Source: Arthrobacter sp. H-02-3 (GTDB taxonomy: Bacteria > Actinomycetota > Actinomycetes > Actinomycetales > Micrococcaceae). From it: a stretch of DNA of 64,000 nt. Made by a program: the position numbers and the translations under genes. Location of the stretch: the NCBI RefSeq assembly GCF_003097355.1, contig NZ_PYUI01000012.1, positions 1-64,000 of the forward strand, read 5' to 3'. The notes under the pieces were generated by a model, which worked only from the letters and a program-made list of their open reading frames with translations, was not told the DNA's origin and made no database searches. The stretch's first letter is position 1. The number at the start of each line of letters is the position of its first letter. This document shows, piece after piece, positions 55,267-64,000 of this stretch.

Positions 55267-56373
55267 GTGGCCAGGTCCCTGGGGAAACGTGGCAAGGCCG
55301 GTCTGAGCGCTTGCCTGCTGATCCTGAGCCTGCTGCTTTCCGCCTGCCAGCCCGGGCCGCCGGAACCCGCACCGCGCCCAAGCACCGGCACGCCGTCGTC
55401 GGGTTCGGCACCGGGGCCGGGCACGCCGACGTCGGGTCCCGCGCCGTCGTCCGGTGAAGCCGTGCACTTCACCGCCCAAGGCGATATCGGCGTCAGTTCA
55501 GGCGCCAAGAAGGTGCTCGACGTCGTTGCCGGCCTCCGCCCCCAGCTGAACCTCGCCCTCGGCGACTTCACGTACAAAGCCGGCATCGAACAGCAGTTCT
55601 GCGACATGGTCACCGCACGCCTCGGCGGGGACTTTCCCTACCAACTGGTGACAGGGAACCACGAGAGCGACGGCCACGAGGGCGACATCGAGAAATTTGT
55701 CCAGTGCCTGCCCAACAGGCTGCCTGGCCTCCAGGGCGAATACGGGACGCAATGGCGCGTCGATGTTCCCGAGCAGAATCCCGTGGTCCGCTTCATTATG
55801 GTCTCCCCCGGCATCGATTTCCGGGGCGGGGAGCCGCTGGACTACTCAAGGGACAGCGAACGCTGGCGCTGGACCGCCGACGCGATCGACGGGGCCAAAT
55901 CGCAGAACATCCCGTGGACGGTGGTGGGCATGCACACCCCCTGCCTGAGCGTCGGCAACTATGACTGCCAGGCGGGAAAGGACTTCACGAACATGCTGAT
56001 CGATAAGAAAGTGGACCTCGTCCTGTCCGGCCACGACCACATCTATCAGCGGACCCACCAGCTGGCCAGGGGTGGGGACTGCGCGGAACTCGTTCCCGCC
56101 AGCTTCACCTCCGGTTGCCTGGCCGATACCGGCAACTCCATGAACCAGGGCTCCGGAACCGTGTTCGCCACGGTGGGAGTGGGCGGCGTCGGACTCTACA
56201 ACGTGAAATCCGATGACCCGGAAATGGGCTACTTCGCCAGCACGTCCGGAAAGAACCGGGATCCGGCCTTCGGGACACTCGATGTCACGGCGACGGCGGA
56301 CCAACTGGCGGCCCGCTTCGTTCCGGCCGAGGGATACACCTTCACGGATTCCTTCACCCTCCGCCGCAGGTGA
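55267..56373 (+). CDS. Secreted metallophosphoesterase lipoprotein
   Basis: A 368-residue protein started at GTG 55267, with GAGGAAT just upstream. A signal sequence ends in a lipobox (LLLSACQ, about residue 30), followed by a Pro/Ser/Gly-rich linker to about 63. The calcineurin-like catalytic domain shows AQGDIG, LALGDFTY, TGNHES, VGMHTPC and the final SGHDHIYQR, which are the metal ligands D, D, N-H, H and H-x-H. It presumably hydrolyses phosphate esters outside the membrane. It lies next to a GH16 lipoprotein and a surface-polysaccharide-type cluster. Confidence 0.88.
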   Translation: MARSLGKRGKAGLSACLLILSLLLSACQPGPPEPAPRPSTGTPSSGSAPGPGTPTSGPAPSSGEAVHFTAQGDIGVSSGAKKVLDVVAGLRPQLNLALGDFTYKAGIEQQFCDMVTARLGGDFPYQLVTGNHESDGHEGDIEKFVQCLPNRLPGLQGEYGTQWRVDVPEQNPVVRFIMVSPGIDFRGGEPLDYSRDSERWRWTADAIDGAKSQNIPWTVVGMHTPCLSVGNYDCQAGKDFTNMLIDKKVDLVLSGHDHIYQRTHQLARGGDCAELVPASFTSGCLADTGNSMNQGSGTVFATVGVGGVGLYNVKSDDPEMGYFASTSGKNRDPAFGTLDVTATADQLAARFVPAEGYTFTDSFTLRRR

Positions 56374-56435
56374 AGGCCCGGTGCCGGGCGCGCTTCGGGT
56401 TACGGCCCCTGCACGATCCGGTACAGCCGTGAATA

Positions 56436-57485
56436 TCAGGCCGGCACCCAGACGCTGATCCAGTCGAGGGACACGTGGCCCTGGGCCTCCGGGGCAGGGC
56501 AGCCGGTCAGACAGGACTCGGTCTGCAGGATCAGGTGCATGGGTGTCGTCGGCGCGTTGGTGCTGACGCCCAAGGACCGTCCGTCCAGGAAGAACTCGAT
56601 CCGACCGGGGCTCCATTCCATGGTGGCCACATGCCAGGATGTGACGGATTGGTCCGAATCCAGCTTATCGAAGGCGTCCGCGCCGTTGCGGTCGTAATGT
56701 ACGGCGCCGTAGATGATTTTGGCGAGGTCCCCTTCCGGGAAGTCGACCTCGCCGTCCCGAGGCCAGATGCCGCTGTCCGGCCACAGAAGCCAGGCCGTCT
56801 TAAAGCCCGGCAGCGCGTCAGCCCGGTAGCGGACCGAGTACCGGCCGTAGAGGAGACTGTTGGCCCGCGGCGGATTGGAGCTGGCGTTTGGGATCTTGGG
56901 CATTGGCGCCGCCCCCATCGTGATCCCGTTTTCCGTGTGCAGGTACCAGTCCAGCGAGCCGTTGCGGACGCTGAGGACTTTCGACGGGTAGTAGCCGGTT
57001 TTTCCGGGGTTTTTCTGCCCGGCAGTGTCCGGGGTCCCGTCCTTGTAGCCGGCGCTCCATCGTGCGCTGTAGAGGGGGCCGGGGAAGCCGCCCAGCGGGA
57101 CGTCGCCAGCGGAGAAGTCTTCGACAAACACTTGCTTCCAGCCTGGCAGATTGGCCGTCATGGACACATCCGTGGTCCGGGCCGGGAGCGGTGCCTGGCC
57201 GGTTCCCGCCCCGGGAGCGGGCTGGCTGGCCGCCGCCGGAGCCGGCTCAGTCGCGGCGCCGCCTTCGGCAGACCCGGTCGGGACCCCTGGCTGGGAGCCG
57301 GTGGATGGGGACCCGGTCGGCTGGGCGCCTGACGGAGCGGCCGGCGAGGGTGAAACAGACGTGAACAGCGGCCGCTCAACGCGGGGAGCGGCATCGGAGC
57401 CGCACCCGGCCAGCGCCAGGGCGGAGGCAAGAACCATGGCGGGAAACAGCACGACCCGGGAAGTGAGGGAGCGACGGCGATTCAT
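56436..57485 (-). CDS. Glycoside hydrolase family 16 lipoprotein
   Basis: A 349-residue protein started at MNRRRSLTSRVVLFPAMVLASALALAGC (57485), a lipoprotein signal with lipobox LAGC. A Pro/Ser/Gly linker of about 80 residues follows. The GH16 beta-jelly-roll domain carries the nucleophile-acid pair ExDxxE in DGEVDFPEGD, preceded by AWLLWPDSG and followed by WHVATMEWSPGRIEFFLDG. Members cleave beta-1,3/1,4 glucans or related polysaccharides. It is divergent from the glycosyltransferase cluster, so it may trim the polymer made by it. Confidence 0.88.
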   Translation of the reverse strand: MNRRRSLTSRVVLFPAMVLASALALAGCGSDAAPRVERPLFTSVSPSPAAPSGAQPTGSPSTGSQPGVPTGSAEGGAATEPAPAAASQPAPGAGTGQAPLPARTTDVSMTANLPGWKQVFVEDFSAGDVPLGGFPGPLYSARWSAGYKDGTPDTAGQKNPGKTGYYPSKVLSVRNGSLDWYLHTENGITMGAAPMPKIPNASSNPPRANSLLYGRYSVRYRADALPGFKTAWLLWPDSGIWPRDGEVDFPEGDLAKIIYGAVHYDRNGADAFDKLDSDQSVTSWHVATMEWSPGRIEFFLDGRSLGVSTNAPTTPMHLILQTESCLTGCPAPEAQGHVSLDWISVWVPA

Positions 57486-57586
57486 CGGCACGCGCCCCCT
57501 ACGCACGTATGTCCGCATCCGGCCAGTGTCGCATGGAGGCATCGGTCCATCAACCGTTTTCCGACCATTTTAGTTGAATCATCAAG

Positions 57587-57608
57587 TTAATCCAAGGTTA
57601 ATGCAAGG
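57587..57608. promoter_or_regulatory. Two tandem 11-bp direct repeats before the polysaccharide cluster
   Basis: TTAATCCAAGG (57587-57597) and TTAATGCAAGG (57598-57608) are adjacent and differ at one base. Eleven-base tandem units are typical binding sites of OmpR-family response regulators. They lie in the 257-bp gap between GH16 (minus) and the first GT2 gene (plus). Confidence 0.55.
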
Positions 57609-57742
57609 TGCCGTGACCAGACTTTAACCCTGGGGTAATTCACTAAGTTGTCGGCAACTGCAAAGCGTCAGCGTTGGGTCTAGTTTCCGGTGCGAGCGGC
57701 CGGGAAGCGCTGCAGTTGAGGCGAGCAGAAATACGTCATTGA

Positions 57743-58606
57743 GTGGTGAGGCCAGTGTCCATCCCGAATCTCAAGCCGAACGCGCGCCCCCAAACGACGC
57801 CCCCTCCGGCAAATCCCTCCGTCAGCGTGGTCATTCCCACTCTGAACGAGGCAATGAACCTGCCGTGGGTGCTCCGGCGAATGCCCTCCTACGTGGATGA
57901 GGTGGTAATCGTTGACGGCCGCTCCCTGGACGCCACAGTCGACGTCGCGCGGGCCTTGCGCCTGGACGTAGTGGTGGTGGCCGAACCCCGCCCGGGCAAA
58001 GGCAACGCGGTGCGGGCCGGCTTTGCCGCGGCTTCCGGCGACATCATCGTCATGCTTGACGGCGACGGCAGCATGGACCCCCAGGAGATCGGCTGGCTGG
58101 TGACTCCACTCCAGCACGAATACGACTTCGTGAAAGGCTCACGCTATGTGACGGGCGGCGGCTCGGACGATCTCACGTGGCTGCGCAGCGGGGGAAACAA
58201 GGTGCTCACCGGGCTGGCCAATGCCGTTCTCCACAGCGACTACTCGGACCTTTGCTACGGTTACATCGCCCTCCGCCGCGAATGCGTTGACATTCTGGAA
58301 CTGGAGTCGGACGGCTTCGAGATCGAGACGGAACTGATTGTGCGGGCGTCGCGTGCCGGCCTGCGCATTGCCGAGGTCCCCAGCCACGAGTTGTCGCGCA
58401 TCTCGGGACAGTCGAACCTGCACACCTTCCGGGACGGCTGGCGGGTCCTGCGCACCCTTGCCCGCGAGCGCGTGAGCTGGGAGGCGCCCACCGCCGGAGC
58501 CCGCCCCGAGGCCCTGCGAAGAGTCAAGTACAAGTACCCCAGCGTGGTGTTCCCACACGTCCCCACCGATCCCAGCAGCGTTCTGGGCATAAGGGCAGGT
58601 GAATAA
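57743..58606 (+). CDS. Glycosyltransferase family 2 (polyprenyl-phosphate type)
   Basis: A 287-residue GT-A enzyme; several GTG starts exist between 57743 and 57755, and the catalytic domain begins SVVIPTLNEAMNLPWVLRRMPSYVDEVVIVDG. The sugar-nucleotide metal site is IVMLDGDGSMDPQE. The sequence resembles dolichol/polyprenyl-phosphate mannosyl or glucosyl transferases (SRISGQSNLHTFRDGWRVLRTL), but it has no C-terminal membrane helices. It starts the cluster and overlaps nothing: the next gene begins two bases after its stop. Confidence 0.85.
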   Translation: MVRPVSIPNLKPNARPQTTPPPANPSVSVVIPTLNEAMNLPWVLRRMPSYVDEVVIVDGRSLDATVDVARALRLDVVVVAEPRPGKGNAVRAGFAAASGDIIVMLDGDGSMDPQEIGWLVTPLQHEYDFVKGSRYVTGGGSDDLTWLRSGGNKVLTGLANAVLHSDYSDLCYGYIALRRECVDILELESDGFEIETELIVRASRAGLRIAEVPSHELSRISGQSNLHTFRDGWRVLRTLARERVSWEAPTAGARPEALRRVKYKYPSVVFPHVPTDPSSVLGIRAGE

Positions 58607-58607
58607 G

Positions 58608-59606
58608 ATGTCCGAGCATTCAGCCTTGCCGGCAGTATCTGTGGTGATTTGCTCCTATTCCGAGGACCGGTGGGACATGCTGATGGGCGCCCTGGACTCG
58701 GTGCGCACCCAGACCGTCCCGCCCAAGCAGACGATCGTCGTCGTCGATTACAACGTGGACCTGTACAAGCGGCTGATCTTCACCGTCCCGGACGCGGTAA
58801 TTGTCGAAAATAGCGGCCCCAAGGGCCTCTCGGGCGCACGAAACACCGGAACCTCCGTTGCCAAGGCAGAGATCGTGGCTTTCCTCGACGACGACGCCGA
58901 GGCCGCGCCGGATTGGATCGAGCGGCTCGTCGCCCTCTACGACGACCCCGACGTCCTGGCCGTGGGCGGCCGGGTGGAACCGCTCTGGGAAGCAGGGCGA
59001 CCGGGCCACTTCGCCAACGAGCTCGACTGGATTGTCGGGTGCACGTACCGGGGAATGCCTAAAGTCGCCGCCGAGGTCCGCAACGTCATTGGCGCGAACA
59101 TGTCCTTCCGAGCCGATGTCCTCGGCCGCGTCGGAGGATTCAACACAGCCTTGGGACGCCAGGACGCCACCCCGCTGGGCTGCGAAGAAACCGAGCTATG
59201 CATCCGCGCCGTAATCGGCGCTCCCGGCTCCCGGGTTGTCTATGAACCCGCGGCCCTGGTGCACCACCACGTCCCTGCCACCCGCGGCACCCTGCGCTAC
59301 ATGCTGGCACGCTCCTGGTCCGAAGGGATCTCCAAAGCGCAGGTCAGCAGGGTGGTCGGCCACAAGCGGGCACTAGGCCCCGAACGGCGCTACGTGCGGC
59401 AGGTCCTGCCCCGGGCGGTGTTTGCCGGAATCCGCGGCTGGCTGCGCGGCGAAGACCCGGCCGGACTCGGCAGGGCGGCAGTCATCATCGCCGTCCTCGC
59501 GGCCACCGCGACCGGCTATGTACGCGGGCGCCGCCTGCCTGCCGCACCCGTCCCGCTGAAACCGGCCCCGGTGTCGGCGGAAGATGCCTGGAGGGAAGTC
59601 CAGTGA
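58608..59606 (+). CDS. Glycosyltransferase family 2
   Basis: A 332-residue GT-A enzyme started at MSEHSALPAVSVVICSYSEDRWDMLMGALDSVRTQTVPP. The donor site is VAFLDDDAEAAPDWIERL, and GGRVEPLWE and an acceptor-side block GANMSFRADVLGRVGGFNTALG follow. A weak C-terminal hydrophobic segment (AAVIIAVLAATATGYVRG) may touch the membrane. It lies two bases after the first GT2 gene. Acceptor and sugar are unknown. Confidence 0.88.
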   Translation: MSEHSALPAVSVVICSYSEDRWDMLMGALDSVRTQTVPPKQTIVVVDYNVDLYKRLIFTVPDAVIVENSGPKGLSGARNTGTSVAKAEIVAFLDDDAEAAPDWIERLVALYDDPDVLAVGGRVEPLWEAGRPGHFANELDWIVGCTYRGMPKVAAEVRNVIGANMSFRADVLGRVGGFNTALGRQDATPLGCEETELCIRAVIGAPGSRVVYEPAALVHHHVPATRGTLRYMLARSWSEGISKAQVSRVVGHKRALGPERRYVRQVLPRAVFAGIRGWLRGEDPAGLGRAAVIIAVLAATATGYVRGRRLPAAPVPLKPAPVSAEDAWREVQ

Positions 59607-59705
59607 CACGAGCAGATGACGCATCCGTCCCCGTACACCGCCCGGTGCATCATCTGCACCCTGAACCACCTGACCGCAGGACCCCGACCCCAGAAAGCTT
59701 GGATC

Positions 59706-60806
59706 ATGAGCCAGTCTGAACGCGACGTGAAACAGCCGATTAGTGCATCTGCAGGAGCCTCCTTCGACGTCCACGGGATCGTAGGCATAGATGTCGAGGC
59801 CGGGACGCCGGGTGAACCGCAACTGCGGGATATGTTCGCCCCGTTCCTGGGGGACTCCAGTGCGCCACGGCGGATAACCGTCGGCGGACAGATATCGCCG
59901 ATTTCCAGCCAGTCGCACGCGGAGGATGCCTACCGTTTCACGGGAGACTCCCTCTACATTCCGGCAGACCACGTCCAGATCCTCGAGACGAAGGACGGTT
60001 ACCGGGTCGAAGGCGCCGGTGAACTCCTGACCTCTGTTATCCCGTTGCTGGACCGTCTGTGCGTTCAGGAGGAGACGGCGATGATCCATGCCGCGGTGGT
60101 GGACTTCCGCGGTTCCGGGGTTCTCCTGCCGGCCTGGGGCGGGGTCGGAAAGACCAGCACGGTGGCGAAGCTGGTCGCGATGCCCGATGTGCGGTTCATG
60201 GCCGACGACTGGGCCTTCATGGGCGCCGGCGGAATGCTCATGGGCTACGCCAAACCGATGTTCATCAAACCCCACCACCGTGCCATCTACCCGGACATGT
60301 TCCGGGGGACCCGCAAGCCCCTGGCCCCCGGATGGATGACAAAACCAGTGGCCCACCTGGCCACGGCAGTCCACCCGGTCATTGTCCGCTATCCGAAAAC
60401 GGCCGCCTTCACGCGGCGATGGTCCCCCGAACACCGCATGGTGCAGCCGGAGCATGTCTTCGGAGCGCAACGGATCTCCTCCGCGGCGCCGACCCAGCTC
60501 GCCATCTTCCTTGAACGCTTTGACGGCGCGGACGCACGGCTGGAAGCACGAAGCGCCGAGTGGATGACGTCCCGGATCGTCGGCAACTTCCATTCGGAAC
60601 TGCCCATGGTGTCGCGGCGGCTCGTCGAGGCCCTCGGTGCCACCAGCCTCGTCCCGCTGGAGGATCATTTCGGCCAAAAAGCGGCCGTGGTGCGACGGGC
60701 CCTGGAGGACGTTCCCTGCTGGCTGCTCCGGCTGCCCGCCGCCTGGTCCGCGGACCAGGCCTCTGACTACATCGCGAACCTGGTCCGCTCAAAACTGGAT
60801 GAGTGA
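59706..60806 (+). CDS. HprK-like P-loop kinase domain protein in polysaccharide cluster
   Basis: A 366-residue protein started at MSQSERDVKQPISASAGASF; 30 further residues upstream are open but unlikely. The P-loop GGVGKT is at 145-150, followed by an acidic pair FMADDWAF at 165-171, the arrangement of HPr(Ser) kinase-like proteins. The N-terminal 110 residues are beta-rich and end with IHAAVVDFRGSGVLLPAW leading into the P-loop. No PTS gene is nearby, so HPr is not the obvious substrate. HprK-like proteins of this kind occur in glycan and lasso-peptide clusters; the role is unknown, perhaps phosphorylation of a sugar, lipid or carrier. Confidence 0.7.
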   Translation: MSQSERDVKQPISASAGASFDVHGIVGIDVEAGTPGEPQLRDMFAPFLGDSSAPRRITVGGQISPISSQSHAEDAYRFTGDSLYIPADHVQILETKDGYRVEGAGELLTSVIPLLDRLCVQEETAMIHAAVVDFRGSGVLLPAWGGVGKTSTVAKLVAMPDVRFMADDWAFMGAGGMLMGYAKPMFIKPHHRAIYPDMFRGTRKPLAPGWMTKPVAHLATAVHPVIVRYPKTAAFTRRWSPEHRMVQPEHVFGAQRISSAAPTQLAIFLERFDGADARLEARSAEWMTSRIVGNFHSELPMVSRRLVEALGATSLVPLEDHFGQKAAVVRRALEDVPCWLLRLPAAWSADQASDYIANLVRSKLDE

Positions 60807-60817
60807 GGCGAGTCCAG

Positions 60818-62911
60818 GTGAGCGATCTGAAGGTGTCGGTCGTGGTTCCGGCGCGCAATGCCGCAGCCTGGCTGCGCGAGTGCCTCGAGTCAATCCGCAG
60901 CCAACATCCGCACGAGATGATCGTCGTCGACGGCTGTTCGACGGATGACACCGCCGCAATCGCCCGCGAGTGCGGGGCAACCGTCATCTCCGACGAAGGT
61001 CGCGGCTTGCCGGCCGCGCGCATGCTCGGAGCCCGAACCGCCACTGGTGAGGTAGTCGCCCTGATCGACGCCGACGTCGTCCTTCCGCCGGACAGCCTGC
61101 GCCGGTTGCTCGACGAATTCGAGTCCGGCGGCTACGACGGCCTGCAGTTCGGTCTGGCCAGCGAAGCCGACGGCCCCGGGTATTGGGGGGCGGCGCTGGC
61201 CTGGCACCACAACCACAGCCGGGTGCGCGGCTGGTTCGGCGTGAGCGCCACACTGATGCGCCGCGACGTGCTGCTTTCGGTCGGGTTCGACGACGAATTC
61301 CGTTCCGGGGAGGATGTGGAGCTCAGGATCCGCCTGGAGCAGGCAGGGTACCGGCTTGGCGTTTCCGATTCCGTCGTGGTCAGGCACCGGTTCGATGACA
61401 CGTTTGACTACGCCCGCGATCAGTGGCTCCAGGACGGGGCCGGGATGGCCCGAACCGTCCGAAAGCATCCGGGCCGTGCCGGCTGGATGGCGATGCTGCC
61501 CCTGCTGGCCACAGTGCGCGGCGTGGGCCTGTCCCTCTTCAAGGCTCCCCGCTTCCTGCCGTACTGGATGGGGTTTTTCCTCTACAACTACCGCGCCATG
61601 TTCGGCGAGATCCTGCGCCCGGCCCATAAGCCCATCTCGGTTGGAGGGAACGCGGCCTGGCTTGCCGCCGCGCGGATCGCGCCGATGGTCACGGGTTTTT
61701 TGTTCTGGGCGCTGGCGGCCCTCGTCCTGCCCCCGGAGCAAATAGGCCTCGGATCCGCGGTGGTGTCTGCCGCCCTCCTGACCGTTCAGCTGGGGATGCT
61801 CGGCGTCGGCCCCGCCACGCTCACACTGCTTCCGACGGAAACTGACGGCGGCCGGCGCCTCGTCGCCACAAGCCTGCTCACCGTCGCTACGTCTTCCCTG
61901 TTTGGCGCGGGCCTGCTGGTCGTGGTCACGCGGTGGCTCGGCACGGGCGTGGGCGAGGCCTGGAACGATCCCGTGGTCACGGTCCTGTTCCTGGCCACGG
62001 CGCTCCTGGCCGCCAGCGCGTACCAGCTGGATCATGTGGGCGTGGCCCAGCAACGCGCCGACCGCACCCTGGTCCGGAGCCTGGTGCAGAGCCTTGTGCA
62101 GCTTGCCTTCCTGGCCGCCGGGTTCGCCGTCGGAATCCGGGACCTGTCCGTCGTTGTCGGCGCCGTTGCGGCCGGTGCGCTGGCTAGCGTCCTCGTGGGG
62201 TTTCGCCAGCTTGCCCGGGCCAAGGTATCCCCGGACTGGAGGCATGGTCTCCGGCCCGGCCCGGCCCTGAAACTCCTGAAACCGGGGCTCCCCAACCACG
62301 CCCTCATGCTCGCCGACCGTGCGCCCGGCTACGTGCTTCCGCTCATCGTCGCATCCACCCTGGGCCCCTCCTCCACTGCCGCCTGGTACATAGTGTGGAT
62401 GATGGCCTCGGCGGTGTTCTTCGTCCCGCAGTCAGCGGGCTTCACCCTGCAGACGGCCCTAGCGGGAACGCGGGCGCGGCCGGGCCTCGTCGCCTCAGCG
62501 CTCCGGGCCAGCCTGGTCCTGACTCTCGTGGCCGGCCTGATCCTGGTGGTTGCCGGGCCCCTGCTCCTGAGCTTCCTCGGGCCGCAGTATGCGTCCGCGT
62601 GGGTTCTTCTTCCCGTACTCGTTCCGGCACTTCTCCTGAGCTGCGTTACGCAGGTCTACTACGGGCTGTGCCGGGCCCAAGGGCGACTCTTCGAAGCCAC
62701 AGTGGTCGCCACTCTGGCCGCCGTCCTGGTCGTGGCTCCCGCCGCGGCCGTGGCCGTCAACTACGGCCTCACCGGCGTCTCCGTGCTCTGGGCCGTCGCC
62801 CAAGCGACAGCGTCAGTGATCGCTGCTCGGCGTCTGGTCACCCTGACCCGAGTGAAGCCCGCCGCCACCGCAGGCGAGATTCCTTCAGCGGCGCGCCACC
62901 AGCCGACCTGA
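60818..62911 (+). CDS. Fusion of GT2 glycosyltransferase and MOP-type flippase
   Basis: About 697 residues if started at GTG 60818 (GAGG upstream); GTG 60803, overlapping the kinase stop, is the alternative. Residues 1-240 are a GT2 domain with VVVPARNAAAWLRECLESIRSQ, the donor motif VVALIDADVVLPPDS and RSGEDVELRIRLEQAGY. From about 280 there are some twelve membrane helices with the pattern of polysaccharide flippases of the MOP superfamily (VLPPEQIGLGSAVVSAALLTVQLGMLGVGPATLTLLP; PGLPNHALMLADRAPGYVLPLIVASTLG). One chain may thus add a sugar and export the lipid-linked glycan. Confidence 0.82.
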   Translation: MSDLKVSVVVPARNAAAWLRECLESIRSQHPHEMIVVDGCSTDDTAAIARECGATVISDEGRGLPAARMLGARTATGEVVALIDADVVLPPDSLRRLLDEFESGGYDGLQFGLASEADGPGYWGAALAWHHNHSRVRGWFGVSATLMRRDVLLSVGFDDEFRSGEDVELRIRLEQAGYRLGVSDSVVVRHRFDDTFDYARDQWLQDGAGMARTVRKHPGRAGWMAMLPLLATVRGVGLSLFKAPRFLPYWMGFFLYNYRAMFGEILRPAHKPISVGGNAAWLAAARIAPMVTGFLFWALAALVLPPEQIGLGSAVVSAALLTVQLGMLGVGPATLTLLPTETDGGRRLVATSLLTVATSSLFGAGLLVVVTRWLGTGVGEAWNDPVVTVLFLATALLAASAYQLDHVGVAQQRADRTLVRSLVQSLVQLAFLAAGFAVGIRDLSVVVGAVAAGALASVLVGFRQLARAKVSPDWRHGLRPGPALKLLKPGLPNHALMLADRAPGYVLPLIVASTLGPSSTAAWYIVWMMASAVFFVPQSAGFTLQTALAGTRARPGLVASALRASLVLTLVAGLILVVAGPLLLSFLGPQYASAWVLLPVLVPALLLSCVTQVYYGLCRAQGRLFEATVVATLAAVLVVAPAAAVAVNYGLTGVSVLWAVAQATASVIAARRLVTLTRVKPAATAGEIPSAARHQPT

Positions 62912-62923
62912 ATCGAGAAATCA

Positions 62924-64000
62924 TGACACACGACATGGCAGCAAGCCCCCCTGTGCGCACCCCCCACCGGCATGATGCGCGGCTTCGGGACGGCGGTGCC
63001 AAACCGCCCACCCACCGCAACCTCGGCCTGACTCCTACGTGGCATGTCGGCGCCCTGGCTGCGGTGGCCGCGGCCGCCCTCGTCCTCGGCGTCTGGAGCA
63101 TGACGCAGGTCGACCCCCTGAGGATCGGCGGGGCCGGACTCATCGACGTCCTCCCGCCAGCCTATTTTGTCGCACTCGCACTCAGCCTGGTCGGATTCGT
63201 CGCCTCGCTGAGCCTCCGCAGGCTCGTTCCGGCGCTCTTGACCTGGCAACTTCTGGTCACGGCGGTTGTCCTGAACGGTGCCGATCCCGTCATCCACGGC
63301 TTGCCCCGCCTTGAGGCGAGCTTCCGCCATTTGGGCATTGCCGACAACATTGCCCAAACGGGTCAGCTGGATCCCAGCCTGGACGCGTACTTCAACTGGC
63401 CCGGATTCTTCAACCTTCTGGGAATGCTCTCCGGCGCGTCGGGAGCCAAGGACCTCATGGGTATCGCAACGTGGGCGCCGGTGGGGATCAACATCCTCAT
63501 GCTGGCACCGTTGCTGGCCCTGGCCCGGCGGTTGACGGCGAATCCGCGCCAGGCCTGGGCGGCCGTCTGGATCTTCTACCTGGCAAGCTGGATTGGACAA
63601 GACTATCTGTCGCCGCAGGCCTATTCGTTCTTCCTCCTGCTCACCCTGATTGCCTGCCTGCTGAGCGTCTTTGGCGGGTGGGCGTGGCCCACGGAACGCA
63701 CCCGGCTCTCGCGATGGCTTTCCCGCAATGTCAGCAAGCTGGACGGCGCGGTCCCCCGGCAGGGCGTCATGGAACCGCCCCGGACGGACACGGCAGTGCT
63801 CGTTGTGGTCTGCGGGCTGATCCTGCTCGCCATGACGGCTTCACATCAGCTCACCCCCTTTGCCGTGATCCCCATCCTGGCCGCAATGCTCCTGACCGGC
63901 CGTCTCCGGTTGCGCTTCCTGCCGGTTCTTGCCGTGGTCCTGCCGGTCGGCTGGCTGCTCTTTGCGGCGTCAGCCTTCCTGCAGGGGCACTTCGGCCAAC
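62924..64000 (+). CDS. Multi-spanning membrane protein, GT-C-like (partial at window end)
   Basis: The frame starts MTHDMAASPPVRTPHRHDARLRDGG and stays open to the last base, so the 3' end is missing; about 359 residues are visible. After a hydrophilic 40-residue start there are at least eight hydrophobic helices. Between the second and third pair lies a hydrophilic outer loop, GLPRLEASFRHLGIADNIAQTGQLDPSLDAYFNWPGF, typical of the periplasmic loops in GT-C glycosyltransferases or polymerases of surface glycans. It begins 12 bases after the fusion gene stop and is surely in the same operon. Exact family is not certain from this part. Confidence 0.75.

Overview
The window is high-GC chromosomal DNA from an actinobacterium, most likely Arthrobacter/Pseudarthrobacter or a close relative in the Micrococcaceae. 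This is inferred from the frequent GTG/TTG starts, a homodimeric-type AceE, a DUF3073 gene, a HAIR (HspR) element in front of clpB and the purine/glyoxylate gene set. I saw no rRNA, tRNA, transposase, prophage gene or CRISPR array.

Layout. 1-4 kb: end of aceE, a MobA-like nucleotidyltransferase, a uracil-DNA-glycosylase-family gene coupled to a HEAT-like gene, and an aldo/keto reductase. 4-30 kb: a large purine and allantoin catabolism region. On the minus strand it holds an NCS1 permease with an Asp/Glu/hydantoin-racemase-family gene, and an operon of nucleoside/guanine deaminase, xdhC, xanthine dehydrogenase FAD subunit and a fused FeS-molybdenum subunit. On the plus strand it holds urate oxidase, an NCS2 permease, malic enzyme-malate synthase-DUF6986-ureidoglycine aminohydrolase, and then hyi-glxR-gcl-glycerate kinase-allB-orphan winged-helix regulator. 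An IclR-family regulator sits in the middle. Together these genes take guanine and xanthine to urate, and allantoin to glyoxylate. Glyoxylate then goes to malate/pyruvate or, through tartronate semialdehyde, to phosphoglycerate. Not every step is encoded here.

30-44 kb: two BCP peroxiredoxins around a serine hydrolase, an AbiEi-like gene, a methyltransferase, purF-purM, a four-gene amino-acid-type ABC transporter/deacylase operon with a divergent GntR regulator, a VOC protein, DUF3073 and a septum-formation-like membrane protein. 44-57 kb: clpB, a 1.2 kb non-coding repeat region, an AhpD-like protein, modABC with a TOBE-HTH regulator, a DUF4031-HD protein, SRPBCC, YccF and YceI proteins, a phosphoesterase lipoprotein and a GH16 lipoprotein. 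57.7-64 kb: a surface-polysaccharide-type cluster of two GT2 enzymes, an HprK-like kinase, a GT2-flippase fusion and a membrane glycosyltransferase-like protein cut by the window end.

Most interesting signals. (i) A 15-bp imperfect palindrome occurs in pairs exactly 21 bp apart at five promoters of the purine/glyoxylate region, plus a single copy at the iclR promoter, which suggests a local IclR regulon. (ii) A strong plus-strand intrinsic terminator lies about 95 bp before urate oxidase with no plus-strand gene upstream, so it may be an attenuated leader or small RNA. (iii) About 25 degenerate copies of a 10-bp palindrome (RRRCATGYCC) recur roughly every 30.5 bp over 47.4-48.2 kb. (iv) The racemase-family enzyme lacks the first catalytic cysteine.
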